Source: Catenuloplanes niger
Lineage (GTDB): Bacteria > Actinomycetota > Actinomycetes > Mycobacteriales > Micromonosporaceae
NCBI RefSeq assembly: GCF_031458255.1
Contig: NZ_JAVDYC010000001.1
Span: 7,488,501-7,552,500 of the forward strand
Length of the DNA stretch: 64,000 nucleotides
Reading direction: 5' to 3'
Below the pieces are notes generated by a model. That model ran no database searches, was not told where the DNA came from, and saw nothing but the letters and a program-made list of their open reading frames with translations. The translations under genes and the position numbers were made by a program. Shown piece after piece: positions 16,369 to 27,683 of this stretch (positions within the stretch are counted from its first letter, which is position 1; each line of letters starts with the position of its first letter).

Positions 16369-16540
16369 CCGCCCATTGTCCGGATCTTCGGCGGCAACTG
16401 CCACGGAGTGTGAGCGGATCGGCTCAGGCCCCCGCGACGGCGGCCGATGAGCAGCACGGCACCGACGCCCGGATCGCCTCGCTCCCGAGGGGCGGCCGCG
16501 AGCCGGGGCGGACGGCGCCGCGGAGCGCACTGCGAACACT

Positions 16541-16569
16541 ACCGCCCCGGGAGGTTCTCCCGGGGCGGT
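16541..16569 (-). terminator. Terminator of zinc metallopeptidase gene
   Basis: ACCGCCCCGGGAG (16541-16553) and CTCCCGGGGCGGT (16557-16569) form a perfect 13-bp stem with a GTT loop, 4 bp past the stop codon on the minus strand. Confidence 0.8.
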
Positions 16570-16573
16570 GCGC

Positions 16574-17269
16574 TCAGCCGATGTCGCACGCCTCGAGGCC
16601 GCGCTCGTAGCCGGTGAAGAACGCGTCGGCGCGCTGCTCGGCGGTGCCGTGCGCGTTCGGGGCGAACCAGGGCTGGCCGGGGTCGTCACCGACCGCGAGC
16701 AGCCCGGCGCGCAGCTCCTCCAGGTCGCCGTCCTCGATCTGCAGCCGGCCGGCCTGCACCGAGCCGCCGATGTAGGCCCCGGCCATGCAGTCGGCCTGCA
16801 ACTCCTGCTCGATCGTGTACTCGTACTGCAGGCCGAACCGGACCTGGACGCCGTGCGCGTACTCGTGGCCGAGCAGGTAGTAGACGAACGCGTCACCGAT
16901 CCGCCGGAACGCGCCGAACGCCCAGTCGATGTCGTACGCGATGAAGTCGCCGGCCGAGCAGTAGACCGCGTTCTGCGCCGGGATCGGTTCCTGCCCGCAG
17001 GCGACCTCGCCGTCCTCCCGGTACGGCGCGACCCGGCGGACCGGCTCGAACGCCAGCCCGTTCTGCCGGAACACGTCGCCCCAGTACTGCTCCGCGACCG
17101 TGACCGCGGACTCGATGTCCTCGGCGAACTCGTCCTCGGTGTCCGCGGCGCCCGGGTTGTCGGCCGCGCCGGCCGGCGCCTCCGGCCGGTCGCCCGGTGC
17201 GGTGCCGACCGCACAGCCCAGCGCCAGCACCGCACCCGTGACCAGCGTGGCCACCACACGTCTTCGCAC
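16574..17269 (-). CDS. Neutral zinc metallopeptidase, likely lipoprotein
   Basis: 231 residues from GTG 17269. An Arg-rich start and hydrophobic segment lead to LALGC, a lipobox with Cys19, so it is probably anchored on the outer face of the membrane. HEYAHG (His135, Glu136, His139) and ELQADC (Glu156) are the zinc/catalytic motifs of the YpfJ-type neutral zinc metallopeptidase family. A TACCCT -10 box ends 7 nt before 17269, which favours this start over ATG 17329. Physiological substrates are unknown. Confidence 0.85.
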   Translation of the reverse strand: MRRRVVATLVTGAVLALGCAVGTAPGDRPEAPAGAADNPGAADTEDEFAEDIESAVTVAEQYWGDVFRQNGLAFEPVRRVAPYREDGEVACGQEPIPAQNAVYCSAGDFIAYDIDWAFGAFRRIGDAFVYYLLGHEYAHGVQVRFGLQYEYTIEQELQADCMAGAYIGGSVQAGRLQIEDGDLEELRAGLLAVGDDPGQPWFAPNAHGTAEQRADAFFTGYERGLEACDIG

Positions 17270-17276
17270 ATCTCCG

Positions 17277-17282
17277 AGGGTA
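17277..17282 (-). promoter_or_regulatory. -10 box for zinc metallopeptidase
   Basis: TACCCT on the minus strand ends 7 nt before GTG 17269. Confidence 0.4.
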
Positions 17283-17385
17283 CGGCCGGGAGCCGCTCCC
17301 CGCCGGTTCGTCCACAGCCGACCGGTCACCCCGCCGAGGGCCGGGGCGTTCCGCGACGTGCGGGACGCCCCGGCCCGTGCGCCGG

Positions 17386-19917
17386 CTACTCGTACGCGAT
17401 GGCGTCCAGCACGTTCAGCCGGGACGCGCGCCGCGCGGGGAGGATCGCGGCGAGCACGCCGGCCAGCGCGGCCGCGACCAGCAGGCCGGCGAGCTGCGCG
17501 TACGGGATGGTGACGACGGACAGCAGGTCCTGCTGGCGCAGTGCCAGGGACGCGGCCGCGCCCAGCCCCACGCCGAGCAGGATGCCGAGCAGGCAGCCGT
17601 AGACCGCGATCAGCAGCGACTCCACCCGCACCATGCCGCGCACCTGGCGCCGCGTGGTGCCGATCGCGCGGAGCAGGCCCAGCTCGCGGGTCCGTTCGTG
17701 GATGCTCAGCACCAGCGTGTTCACGATGCCGAGGAACGCCACGATCACGGCCAGCGCCAGCAGCACGTAGAAGACCGCGAGCACGCCGTCGACCAGCGCG
17801 TTCTGCTGTGCGATGAACGACTCCTGGTCGCCGACCGTGACCAGCGGGTAGTCCGCCATGATCCGTTCGACGCCGGCGACGACCGCGTCGGTGTCCGCGC
17901 CCTCGTCCAGCGCCACGAACCCCTGCATGGCCAGCGGCCCGGCGAAGGTCCGCACCGCCGACTCCGGCAGCAGCAGTCCGGCCGTGAGCTGGCTGGAGTA
18001 GATCCCGGCGATCGTGTAGCCGACCGGGCCGCCCTTCGCCGCCTCGACCGTGGCCGTGTCGCCGACCCGCAGGTTCAGTGCCGCGGCCGTGTTCGTGTCG
18101 ATCAGCGCGTCCGTGGCGCCGGCCGGGGTGACCGTGCCGGACTCCTCGACCAGCGCGAACATCGGCCCGGCCCGGGTCAGGTCCGTCGCGGAGACGAACT
18201 GCTGCGGCTGCCCGTTCACGGTCGCCATGCTGAAGTGGTACGCGACCGACTCGCGCACCCCCGGCAGCGCGTCCACCTGGGCGAGCCGGGCCGGGTCGAA
18301 GCCCTCCCGGCCGTCCGGCAGCTGCTGCGAGTTCGTCAGGATCATCACCTCGGCACCGATGTCGTTCTCCACCAGGTCCCGTACGGTGGAGCGCAACGAC
18401 GAGCCGATCACGGTGACCGTGCTGACCAGCGCCACGCCGATCATCAGCGCGACCGCGGTCACGGACGTGCGGCGCGGGTTGCGCAGCGCGTTCCGGCGGC
18501 CCAGTTCACCGGCGGTGCCCCAGGCGACGAGCCGGCCGATCACGCCCGCGACCGGCCGGGTCAGCGCCGGCGACAGCAGCGCCACCCCGATGATCGACAG
18601 CAGCACGCCCGCGCCGATCAGCACCGCGGCCAGCGGCGCGCCGAGCAGCGCCGCCGCGATCGCGGCCACGCCCAGCCCGGTGAGAACCGCGCCGGTGACG
18701 GTCAGCCCCAGCATCGGCTTGTCCGGCCGGACCACCTCGCGCATCGCCGCGATCGGCGGCACGGACGCGGCCCGGATCGCCGGGATCAGCGCGGCGGTGA
18801 CCGTCATCAGCATGCCCAGCAGGTACGACACCACGATCGCGAGCACGCCGACGACCAGGTCCCCCTCGGGCAGCGGGAGCCCGAACGCGCCGGCCACGGC
18901 CTGCAACCCGTACGCGACGCCGACGCCGGCCAGCAGCCCCAGCGTGGACGCGACGAACCCGACCACCAGCGCCTCGACCAGCACGGACCCGGTCAGCTGA
19001 CCCCAGCCGGCGCCGAGCGCGCGGAACAGCGCCAGCTCCCGCGCCCGCTGCGCGATGATGATGTTGAACGTGTTGAAGATCAGGAACATCCCGACCAGCA
19101 GCGCGATCAGCGCGAACCCGAGGAAGAACCAGTTCACGAACGTCAGCAGCTGCTTGAACGCGCTGGCCTGCTCGTCCGCGACCTCCGCGCCGGTGACCGC
19201 CTCGAACCCGGCCGGCACCGCGGACGCGACCCGGTCCCGCAGCTCGGCGTCGGAGATCCCCTCCACCGCGGTCAGCGACACGCCCCCGTACACGCCGGTC
19301 CGCCCGTAGAACAGCCGCTGCGCCTCCGGCATGGTGAACGCGACCATGGTCTCGCCGGACAGCGACGGCCGGCCGCCCGCGTACTCCAGCACGCCGGTCA
19401 CCGTGTACTCCCGGGACTCGTAGCGCGGCCCGACGTACACCTTCACCCGGTCGCCGACGCCCACCCCCGCCTGCTCGGCCGTGAACCGGGTCAACGCCAC
19501 CTCCGAGTCGTTCGCCGGCGTCGCCCCCTCGGCCACGCCCAGCAGGTCGCCGCCGTCCGTCCAGCCGACGCCGAGCTGCGGCGCGCCCGTCGACGGCACC
19601 GCCTTGCCGTCCCGCGCCCGGAACGGCACGACGCCCTGCGCGGACGCGTCCCCCGACGCGCGCGCCACCCCGTCGACCTGCCCGAGCCGCGCGACGTCCG
19701 CGTCCGTCAGCGTCCGGCCGTCCGTGGCGTCCTCGGCCCGCACCTGCACGGCCGTGTCCTGGTTGACGGTCTGGAACAACCGCTCGAACCGGCTGCCCAG
19801 CGAGTCCGTGAGCACGAACGCGCTGGACACGAACATGACACCGAGCACGATCGCCAGCCCGGACAGGACCAGCCGCAGCTTCCGGGCGAGCAGACTCTTG
19901 ATCGTCGCGCGCAGCAT
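17386..19917 (-). CDS. ABC exporter permease, FtsX/MacB-like
   Basis: 843 residues. The N-terminal helix (LVLSGLAIVLGVMFVSSAFV) is followed by a large extracytoplasmic MacB-type domain. A first FtsX core of three or four helices starts near residue 255 (FFLGFALIALLVGMFLIF), with a second copy in the C-terminal third (VLLALAVIVAFLGIVN). The duplicated layout is typical of actinobacterial FtsX-type permeases that move lipids, lipoproteins or antimicrobial peptides. It starts 1 bp after the ATPase stop, so the pair is one operon. The two-component genes upstream suggest control in response to envelope stress or a peptide antibiotic. Confidence 0.9.
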   Translation of the reverse strand: MLRATIKSLLARKLRLVLSGLAIVLGVMFVSSAFVLTDSLGSRFERLFQTVNQDTAVQVRAEDATDGRTLTDADVARLGQVDGVARASGDASAQGVVPFRARDGKAVPSTGAPQLGVGWTDGGDLLGVAEGATPANDSEVALTRFTAEQAGVGVGDRVKVYVGPRYESREYTVTGVLEYAGGRPSLSGETMVAFTMPEAQRLFYGRTGVYGGVSLTAVEGISDAELRDRVASAVPAGFEAVTGAEVADEQASAFKQLLTFVNWFFLGFALIALLVGMFLIFNTFNIIIAQRARELALFRALGAGWGQLTGSVLVEALVVGFVASTLGLLAGVGVAYGLQAVAGAFGLPLPEGDLVVGVLAIVVSYLLGMLMTVTAALIPAIRAASVPPIAAMREVVRPDKPMLGLTVTGAVLTGLGVAAIAAALLGAPLAAVLIGAGVLLSIIGVALLSPALTRPVAGVIGRLVAWGTAGELGRRNALRNPRRTSVTAVALMIGVALVSTVTVIGSSLRSTVRDLVENDIGAEVMILTNSQQLPDGREGFDPARLAQVDALPGVRESVAYHFSMATVNGQPQQFVSATDLTRAGPMFALVEESGTVTPAGATDALIDTNTAAALNLRVGDTATVEAAKGGPVGYTIAGIYSSQLTAGLLLPESAVRTFAGPLAMQGFVALDEGADTDAVVAGVERIMADYPLVTVGDQESFIAQQNALVDGVLAVFYVLLALAVIVAFLGIVNTLVLSIHERTRELGLLRAIGTTRRQVRGMVRVESLLIAVYGCLLGILLGVGLGAAASLALRQQDLLSVVTIPYAQLAGLLVAAALAGVLAAILPARRASRLNVLDAIAYE

Positions 19918-19918
19918 C

Positions 19919-20671
19919 TCAGTGCACCGGCTCGGTGTCGAGGCTCTTCAGCTTGTCCAGCACACCCTCGGCCGTCGGCGCGGACAGCTCGTCCACCATC
20001 CGCCCGTCGGCCAGGAAGATCACGTGATCCGCGTACGACGCCGCCACCGGATCATGCGTAACCATGATGATCGTCTGCCCGTGTTCGTGCACGCTGTTCC
20101 GCAGGAAGGACAGCACATCCGCGCCCGCCCGGCTGTCCAGGTTGCCGGTCGGCTCGTCCGCGAAGATCACGTCCGGCCGGGCCAGCAACGCCCGCGCGCA
20201 CGCCACGCGCTGCTGCTGACCACCGGACAGCTGCGTCGGACGGTGCCCCAGCCGGTCCTTCAGCCCCACCGTCGTCACGATCGTCTCGAACCACTCCGGA
20301 TCCACCTTGCGGCCCGCGATCGACAACGGCAGCAGCATGTTCTCCTCCGCCGTCAGCGTCGGCAACAGGTTGAACTGCTGGAAGACAAAGCCGATCTGGT
20401 TACGCCGCAGCTTCGTCAGCTGCGTGTCATTCATCCCGGTCAACGGCGTCTCACCGATATGGATCATCCCGCGGGTGACCGTGTCCAGACCGGCGAGACA
20501 GTGCATCAGCGTCGACTTACCGCTCCCGGACGGCCCCATGATCGCCGTGAAGCGCCCCTTCTCGAACCGCGTGGTGATGCTGGCGAGAGCCATCACCTGC
20601 GCCTCACCGCTGCCATAGACCTTCCACACGTCCACGGCCGAAACCGCCGCCACGCTGCTCTCCGACATCAT
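19919..20671 (-). CDS. ABC transporter ATPase, MacB/LolD-like
   Basis: 250 residues. Walker A GPSGSGKST, Q-loop VFQQFNLLP, signature LSGGQQQRV, Walker B VIFADEPTGNLD and H-loop MVTHD are all present, so it should be active. It energises the FtsX-type permease encoded immediately downstream. Two adjacent ATG codons (20671, 20668) follow GGGAG; either could be used. A possible TACCGT -10 box is at 20702-20707, and the 19-bp motif shared with the kinase promoter is at 20774-20792. Confidence 0.92.
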   Translation of the reverse strand: MMSESSVAAVSAVDVWKVYGSGEAQVMALASITTRFEKGRFTAIMGPSGSGKSTLMHCLAGLDTVTRGMIHIGETPLTGMNDTQLTKLRRNQIGFVFQQFNLLPTLTAEENMLLPLSIAGRKVDPEWFETIVTTVGLKDRLGHRPTQLSGGQQQRVACARALLARPDVIFADEPTGNLDSRAGADVLSFLRNSVHEHGQTIIMVTHDPVAASYADHVIFLADGRMVDELSAPTAEGVLDKLKSLDTEPVH

Positions 20672-20773
20672 TTCGCTCCCCGCTCCCGGTCTGCCCATAC
20701 GACGGTACGGGCCGGAAGCTCCCCGGCCGTCCGCCGCCGGACGGTTCCGCACCCCGCCCACCGGACGGGGGTG

Positions 20774-20792
20774 CCTCCTCCTCAAGGAGGAG
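20774..20792 (-). promoter_or_regulatory. 19-bp motif shared with kinase promoter (copy 2)
   Basis: On the minus strand this reads CTCCTCCTTGAGGAGGAGG, 103-121 nt upstream of the ABC ATPase start. It matches the copy upstream of the histidine kinase at 16 of 19 positions. It is a near-perfect palindrome with a tiny loop, so it is more likely a protein-binding site than a terminator for the response-regulator gene. Confidence 0.5.
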
Positions 20793-20883
20793 GGGCGGGG
20801 GCGGGGTGGGCTACTTTGCGCTTTTGCGATGCATTTCGTGGAACGTCGGAGGCGGTTCGGCGGCGGAAGGCGGCTCGTGAGCG

Positions 20884-21558
20884 TCAGGCGCCCGGGCGGA
20901 CCAGGCCGGATTCGTACGCGAGGACCACGGCCTGCACCCGGTCGCGCAGGCCCAGCTTCGTCAGTACATGGCCGACGTGGGTTTTGATCGTGGTTTCACT
21001 GACCGTCAGGGCGCGGGCGATCTCCGCGTTGGAGAGCCCCTTCGCCACCTGGATCAGCACCTCACGTTCCCGTTCGGTGAGGGAGTTCAGCGTTCGTGGG
21101 GGTTCCGCGGACGGGTCGGGCAGGACGACCGCGAAGCGGTCCAGCAGTCGTTTCAGGATGCGGGGGGCGACCACGGCCTCGCCGGCGGCCACCGTGCGGA
21201 TCGCGGTGACCAGGTCCTCGGCGGGGACGTCCTTGGCCAGGAAGCCGCTGGCGCCGGCACGGAGCGCGCCGACCACGTATTCGTCGAGGTCGAACGTGGT
21301 GAGGATCAGGACGCGGACCGGGAGCCGGGCGTCGACGATGGCCTTGGTCGCGGCGACGCCGTCGAGGCGGGGCATTCTGATGTCCATCAGGACCACGTCG
21401 GGCAGCAGCCGGCGGGCCAGGTCGACGGCTTCGGCGCCGTCGCCGGCCTCGCCGACGACGTGCAGGTCGTCCTCGGCGCCGAGCACCATGCGGAAACCGG
21501 TCCGCAGGAGCGGCTGGTCGTCGGCGAGCAGAATGCGCACCGGCCGTGCGTCCGTCAC
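20884..21558 (-). CDS. NarL/LuxR-type response regulator
   Basis: 224 residues. The receiver domain (1-~120) has Asp-Asp at 13-14, phospho-acceptor Asp59 in VVLMDIRMP, Thr in ILTTFD and Lys in GFLAKDV. The LuxR-type HTH ([20 protein letters not shown]) spans ~155-215. GTG 21558 has a consensus AAGGAGG 7 nt upstream. It is 72 bp downstream of the cognate kinase on the same strand and probably activates the ABC exporter operon further downstream. Confidence 0.92.
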   Translation of the reverse strand: MTDARPVRILLADDQPLLRTGFRMVLGAEDDLHVVGEAGDGAEAVDLARRLLPDVVLMDIRMPRLDGVAATKAIVDARLPVRVLILTTFDLDEYVVGALRAGASGFLAKDVPAEDLVTAIRTVAAGEAVVAPRILKRLLDRFAVVLPDPSAEPPRTLNSLTEREREVLIQVAKGLSNAEIARALTVSETTIKTHVGHVLTKLGLRDRVQAVVLAYESGLVRPGA

Positions 21559-21630
21559 GAAAATACCTCCTTGATGAGCGTTGTCCGGCCTGGCGTCGGG
21601 CGTACGCGGCCCGGGGTGGTCGGCGAACGC

Positions 21631-22821
21631 TCAGTCCACGGGAATCTTCGCGTAGACGCGGAAGCCGCCGCCAGGGCGGGGGCCGACGCGCAGCGTGCCG
21701 CCGTAGAGCGCGACCCGTTCGCGCATGCCGACCAGGCCGTGGCCGGCGCCGTGTTCGGAGCCGGGGAGCGGGCCGCGGCCGGTGTCGAAGACCTCGACGA
21801 TCAGCCAGTAGACGCCGAAGCTGAGCCGGACCTGGGCGGTGGCGGGGCCGGCGTGCTTGAGCGCGTTCGTCAGCGCCTCCTGCACGATCCGGTAGACGGT
21901 CAGCGCGACGCCGGGTTCCAGTTCCGCCGGGGTGCCGTCGACGCGCAGCGTGACCGGCAGGCCGGCGTCGCGGACCTGTTCGGCGAGCGCCTCGAGGCCG
22001 GCGATGCCGGGCTGCGGTGCGAGTTCGGCGGCCGGCTCGGTCTCGGTGCGCAGCACGCCGAGCATGCGGCGCAGTTCCCGCATGGCGGAGCGGGACGTCT
22101 CCTCGATCGTGGTGAGGGCCCCGTCCGCGGCGTCGGTGTCGGTGCGCAGGACGCGGCGGGCGCCGGTGGCGAGCACGCCCATCACGCTGACGTTGTGCGC
22201 GACCACGTCGTGGAGTTCGCGGGCGATGCGGCGCCGTTCGTCCGCGACGGCCTGTTCGGCGAGGGCGCGCTGGTTGGCCTCGGCGGTGACCGCGCGGTCC
22301 TCGAGGGCCCGGGCAGTGACCCGGCGGCCGTGGACGGCGCGGCCGACCAGGAAGACGACCAGGCCGATCAGCGTGTTGTTGAGGGCCAGGTAGGCGACCG
22401 GCAGCTGGTAGCCGTCGACCATCATGGGGACGGCCAGCGGGGCGAACACGACCGGCACCCAGAGCAGCAGGCCGGCGGTGATCGCGCCGCGCAGCGACAG
22501 CCGGGAGCCGGCCGTGTACGTCAGGACGATGAACGCGATCGGCAGCGTCAGCGGCTGGGTGGGGACGAGCGCCGGGGCGGCGACGGCCGGCAGCAGCATC
22601 AGCAGCGCCGGCCAGAGCAGCACCCGGCGCAGCGCGATCGGCACCGCGAGCCACACCGTCAGCAGCACCACGGCACGCGGGTCGCCCTGCTCCTCGCGGT
22701 CGATCCAGAGCACGAGCACGTCCGCGGCCAGCGCGAGCAGCGCGAGCCGCAGGTCCCAGACGAACGCGCGCCGCGGCCGCCGGCTGCGACCGGCCGCGAA
22801 CCAGTCCTGCACTGTTCTCAT
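21631..22821 (-). CDS. Sensor histidine kinase (HisKA_3 type)
   Basis: 396 residues. About five hydrophobic helices lie in residues 20-165 (for example [15 protein letters not shown] and [13 protein letters not shown]), with little extracytoplasmic sequence, so it may sense within the membrane. A coiled-coil linker leads to [14 protein letters not shown], where His204 is the phospho-acceptor of the HisKA_3 family. The HATPase domain ends with [16 protein letters not shown]. It pairs with the NarL-type regulator downstream. A TAGGTT -10 box lies 8 nt upstream of ATG 22821, and the shared 19-bp motif is 59-77 nt upstream of the start. Confidence 0.92.
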   Translation of the reverse strand: MRTVQDWFAAGRSRRPRRAFVWDLRLALLALAADVLVLWIDREEQGDPRAVVLLTVWLAVPIALRRVLLWPALLMLLPAVAAPALVPTQPLTLPIAFIVLTYTAGSRLSLRGAITAGLLLWVPVVFAPLAVPMMVDGYQLPVAYLALNNTLIGLVVFLVGRAVHGRRVTARALEDRAVTAEANQRALAEQAVADERRRIARELHDVVAHNVSVMGVLATGARRVLRTDTDAADGALTTIEETSRSAMRELRRMLGVLRTETEPAAELAPQPGIAGLEALAEQVRDAGLPVTLRVDGTPAELEPGVALTVYRIVQEALTNALKHAGPATAQVRLSFGVYWLIVEVFDTGRGPLPGSEHGAGHGLVGMRERVALYGGTLRVGPRPGGGFRVYAKIPVD

Positions 22822-22829
22822 CACGTCGG

Positions 22830-22835
22830 AACCTA
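22830..22835 (-). promoter_or_regulatory. -10 box for histidine kinase
   Basis: TAGGTT on the minus strand ends 8 nt before ATG 22821 and 5 nt before GTG 22824; a leaderless start is likely. Confidence 0.45.
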
Positions 22836-22879
22836 TCCGCCCGCGGCGCCCGGCGAATCGGCCCGCGCGCCGACCCGCC

Positions 22880-22898
22880 CCTCCTGCTGGAGGAGGAG
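22880..22898 (-). promoter_or_regulatory. 19-bp motif shared with ABC promoter (copy 1)
   Basis: On the minus strand this reads CTCCTCCTCCAGCAGGAGG. With the copy at 20774-20792 it gives CTCCTCCTnnAGnAGGAGG. It sits about 45-63 nt upstream of the kinase -10 box, a common place for an activator such as the cognate response regulator. Confidence 0.5.
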
Positions 22899-22990
22899 AC
22901 GAGATCTGGCACACAGCGCTAACAATCCCGCGGAATGTGCCGATCACCGAACCGCAACGGGTTGACACCGCGATCAGGAGGCGATCGGAG

Positions 22991-23608
22991 ATGGCACTGC
23001 GACTGCCCTGGAAGCGGCGGATGCCGGAGGCCGAGGCGTTCGTCGACCTGCCCGAGGACGCCGAACTGGTGACGCTGGTGATCGGCGAGAGGACGTTCCG
23101 GGACCTGAGCGTGGTCCGTACCCCGGACAAGGTCTGGAACTTCCGGCTGCCGGGCGGCCTGGAGGAGGGCGCGACCGTCGAGCTGGTGTGGACCGCGGAG
23201 GGGCGGGGCGGCGAGGGCACCGGGTGCGTGGTGCGGGCCACGGACGCGACGATCGGGGTCCGGGCGACGCGGGTGGAGACCGGCATCCAGCGCCGGGGCA
23301 GCCTGCGGGTGCCGGCCACGGTGCCGCTCACGCTGAACGGCCCGGAGGGCGGCCCGTTCTCGCTGACCACCCGGAACCTGTCGCTGGGTGGCGCGCTCGC
23401 GTTCGGCCGGGGGCCGGAGCCGGGCGAGCCGCTGCCCGGGCGCCTGGACCTGCCCGGCCAGTTCGTCACCGTGAACGCGAAGGTGCTGCCCGGCCTGGAC
23501 CCGGTGAACGTGCACCGGCTGCTCTTCATGAACCTGACCACGCAGGCCGAGGACCTGATCGCCGACTACGTGGCGGCTCAGGAACGGCGGCGCGCCTACG
23601 CCCGCTGA
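22991..23608 (+). CDS. Stand-alone PilZ-domain protein
   Basis: 205 residues. The N-terminal ~95 residues resemble a YcgR-N-like beta domain. The PilZ domain follows, with the c-di-GMP-binding QRRGSLRVP (RxxxR) and NLSLGG (D/NxSxxG) motifs. It should bind cyclic di-GMP and act on a partner protein. ATG 22991 has AGGAGG 9 nt upstream. Its 3' end overlaps the convergent RecB-like gene by 13 bp. No cyclase or phosphodiesterase gene lies nearby. Confidence 0.88.
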   Translation: MALRLPWKRRMPEAEAFVDLPEDAELVTLVIGERTFRDLSVVRTPDKVWNFRLPGGLEEGATVELVWTAEGRGGEGTGCVVRATDATIGVRATRVETGIQRRGSLRVPATVPLTLNGPEGGPFSLTTRNLSLGGALAFGRGPEPGEPLPGRLDLPGQFVTVNAKVLPGLDPVNVHRLLFMNLTTQAEDLIADYVAAQERRRAYAR

Positions 23609-24573
23609 GCCGGCGCGGCGGGCACGGGGGCGGCGGGCACGGGGGCGGCGGCCTCCGGGTACGGCGGGGGCGTCCCACCGTACGCCGGGCAGAGCGCCTT
23701 GTGGTTGCACCAGCCGCACAGCTTGCTCGGCTGCGGCCGGAAGTCGCGCGCCGCGGTGGCCGCCTCGATCGCTTTGGCCAGCGCGAGCACGGTGCGCTCG
23801 AAGCGCTGCAGCTCCTCCAGGTCGGGCGAGTAGTCGCAGACCTCGACGTCCTTGAGATAGATCAGGCGCAGCACCCGCGGCACCACGCCGCGGGTGCGCC
23901 ACAGCACCAGCGCGTAGAACTTGAGCTGGAACAGCGCCTTCGCCTCGAACGCCTCGCGCGGCGCGCCGCCGGTCTTGTAGTCGACGACCCGGATCTGCCC
24001 GTCCGGTGAGACGTCCAGCCGGTCGACGAAGCCGCGCAGCCGCAGCCGGTCGTCGATCACCGTGGAGATCAGCTGCTCGCGCTCGGCCGGTTCCAGCCGG
24101 CGCGGGTCCTCCAGCGTGAAGTAGCCCTTGAGCAGGTCACGCGCGGAGCCGAGGAAGTCGTCGAGCCCGGCCACCGGCGCCTCGCCCGGCTGGACCTCGA
24201 TCAGGACCTCGGTCTGCGGCCCCGCCGCGGCCGGCGCCTCGAAGAGCACGGACAGCGTGGGGTCCTCCTCGAGCAACCGCTCCCAGGACGGGGCGACCAG
24301 GTCGAAAGCCGCATCGGGGGTACGGTCGGCGGCCGGCAGATCGTAGAGCCGCTCCAGCACCGCGTGCACCAGCGTGCCCCGCACCTGGTCGGCGGTCGGC
24401 AGCTCGGGAAGACGGTCGATGGTGCGGAAGCGGAACAGCAGCGGGCAGGTCTTGAAGTCGCCGGCCCTGGAGGGGGAGAGCGACGGGCCGGTCCAGTCCG
24501 GCTCGGCGAGCTCCGCGGGCGTGGCAGTGTTACGGCCTGTCTGCAAGTGTGCCGCCTCCGTCTCCGTCGTCAT
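23596..24573 (-). CDS. RecB-like PD-(D/E)XK nuclease with Fe-S cysteines
   Basis: 325 residues. GTLVHAVLERLY (His70), RGFVDRLD (Asp184) and VVDYKTGG (Asp198, Lys200) are the nuclease motifs. Four cysteines placed as in Cas4/AddB proteins (Cys43 in FKTCPLLF; Cys286, Cys289, Cys295 in CGWCNHKALC) should hold a 4Fe-4S cluster. The C-terminal tail is Pro/Ala-rich. This RecB-family exonuclease lies beside trmI in other actinobacteria (Rv2119 region). No helicase partner or cas gene is present. ATG 24573 has a TATCTT -10 box 7 nt upstream. Confidence 0.88.
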   Translation of the reverse strand: MTTETEAAHLQTGRNTATPAELAEPDWTGPSLSPSRAGDFKTCPLLFRFRTIDRLPELPTADQVRGTLVHAVLERLYDLPAADRTPDAAFDLVAPSWERLLEEDPTLSVLFEAPAAAGPQTEVLIEVQPGEAPVAGLDDFLGSARDLLKGYFTLEDPRRLEPAEREQLISTVIDDRLRLRGFVDRLDVSPDGQIRVVDYKTGGAPREAFEAKALFQLKFYALVLWRTRGVVPRVLRLIYLKDVEVCDYSPDLEELQRFERTVLALAKAIEAATAARDFRPQPSKLCGWCNHKALCPAYGGTPPPYPEAAAPVPAAPVPAAPAQRA

Positions 24574-24580
24574 GCCCACA

Positions 24581-24586
24581 AAGATA
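24581..24586 (-). promoter_or_regulatory. -10 box for RecB-like nuclease
   Basis: TATCTT on the minus strand ends 7 nt before ATG 24573. Confidence 0.45.
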
Positions 24587-24647
24587 CGGCGGAGGTACGA
24601 CGGTTTCAGTGGGCGCACGCGGTCAGCGCCACCGCGGACATCCCACG

Positions 24648-27412
<2,765 letters not shown>

Positions 27413-27619
27413 CGCCCGCGGACTCTCCCGCGTGAATCACGTGAATTCAGCCGTGGGCGGACTCACTCCGTACCAAGGATGTGGGTTGGGGTTCTTCGGG
27501 GGTTTTCGCGTCATGCGCGGGATGTTTTCGCACTCCGCGGGCAGGTTCCGGCCTCGGTGACCGGTTGTGATCGCATGGACACATCTGATCAAGCTTCGGT
27601 GACGAGGGTGTTGCGTGGG

Positions 27620-27647
27620 TTGGAATCCCGGCGTTTGCGGCTAGTGT
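27620..27647 (+). promoter_or_regulatory. Promoter of arc (mpa)
   Basis: TTGGAA (27620-27625), a 16-bp spacer and TAGTGT (27642-27647) fit a housekeeping sigma promoter. The predicted mRNA start near 27654 gives a ~30-nt leader with a GGGAGG ribosome site before GTG 27684. The remaining 27413-27619 gap has no gene; an ATCACGTGA palindrome lies near 27437. Confidence 0.5.
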
Positions 27648-27683
27648 TATGGCAAGACGTTCGAGCCCCCGGGGAGGTGGGAC

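Noticed and set aside
17377-20061. 894-codon plus-strand frame opposite the MacB-like permease
   Set aside because: Arg/Gln/His-rich composition and no motifs; the minus strand encodes a full FtsX permease with proper membrane helices.
23596-24573. RecB-like nuclease as Cas4
   Set aside because: No Cas1/Cas2 or repeat array nearby; its neighbours match the non-CRISPR family next to trmI.
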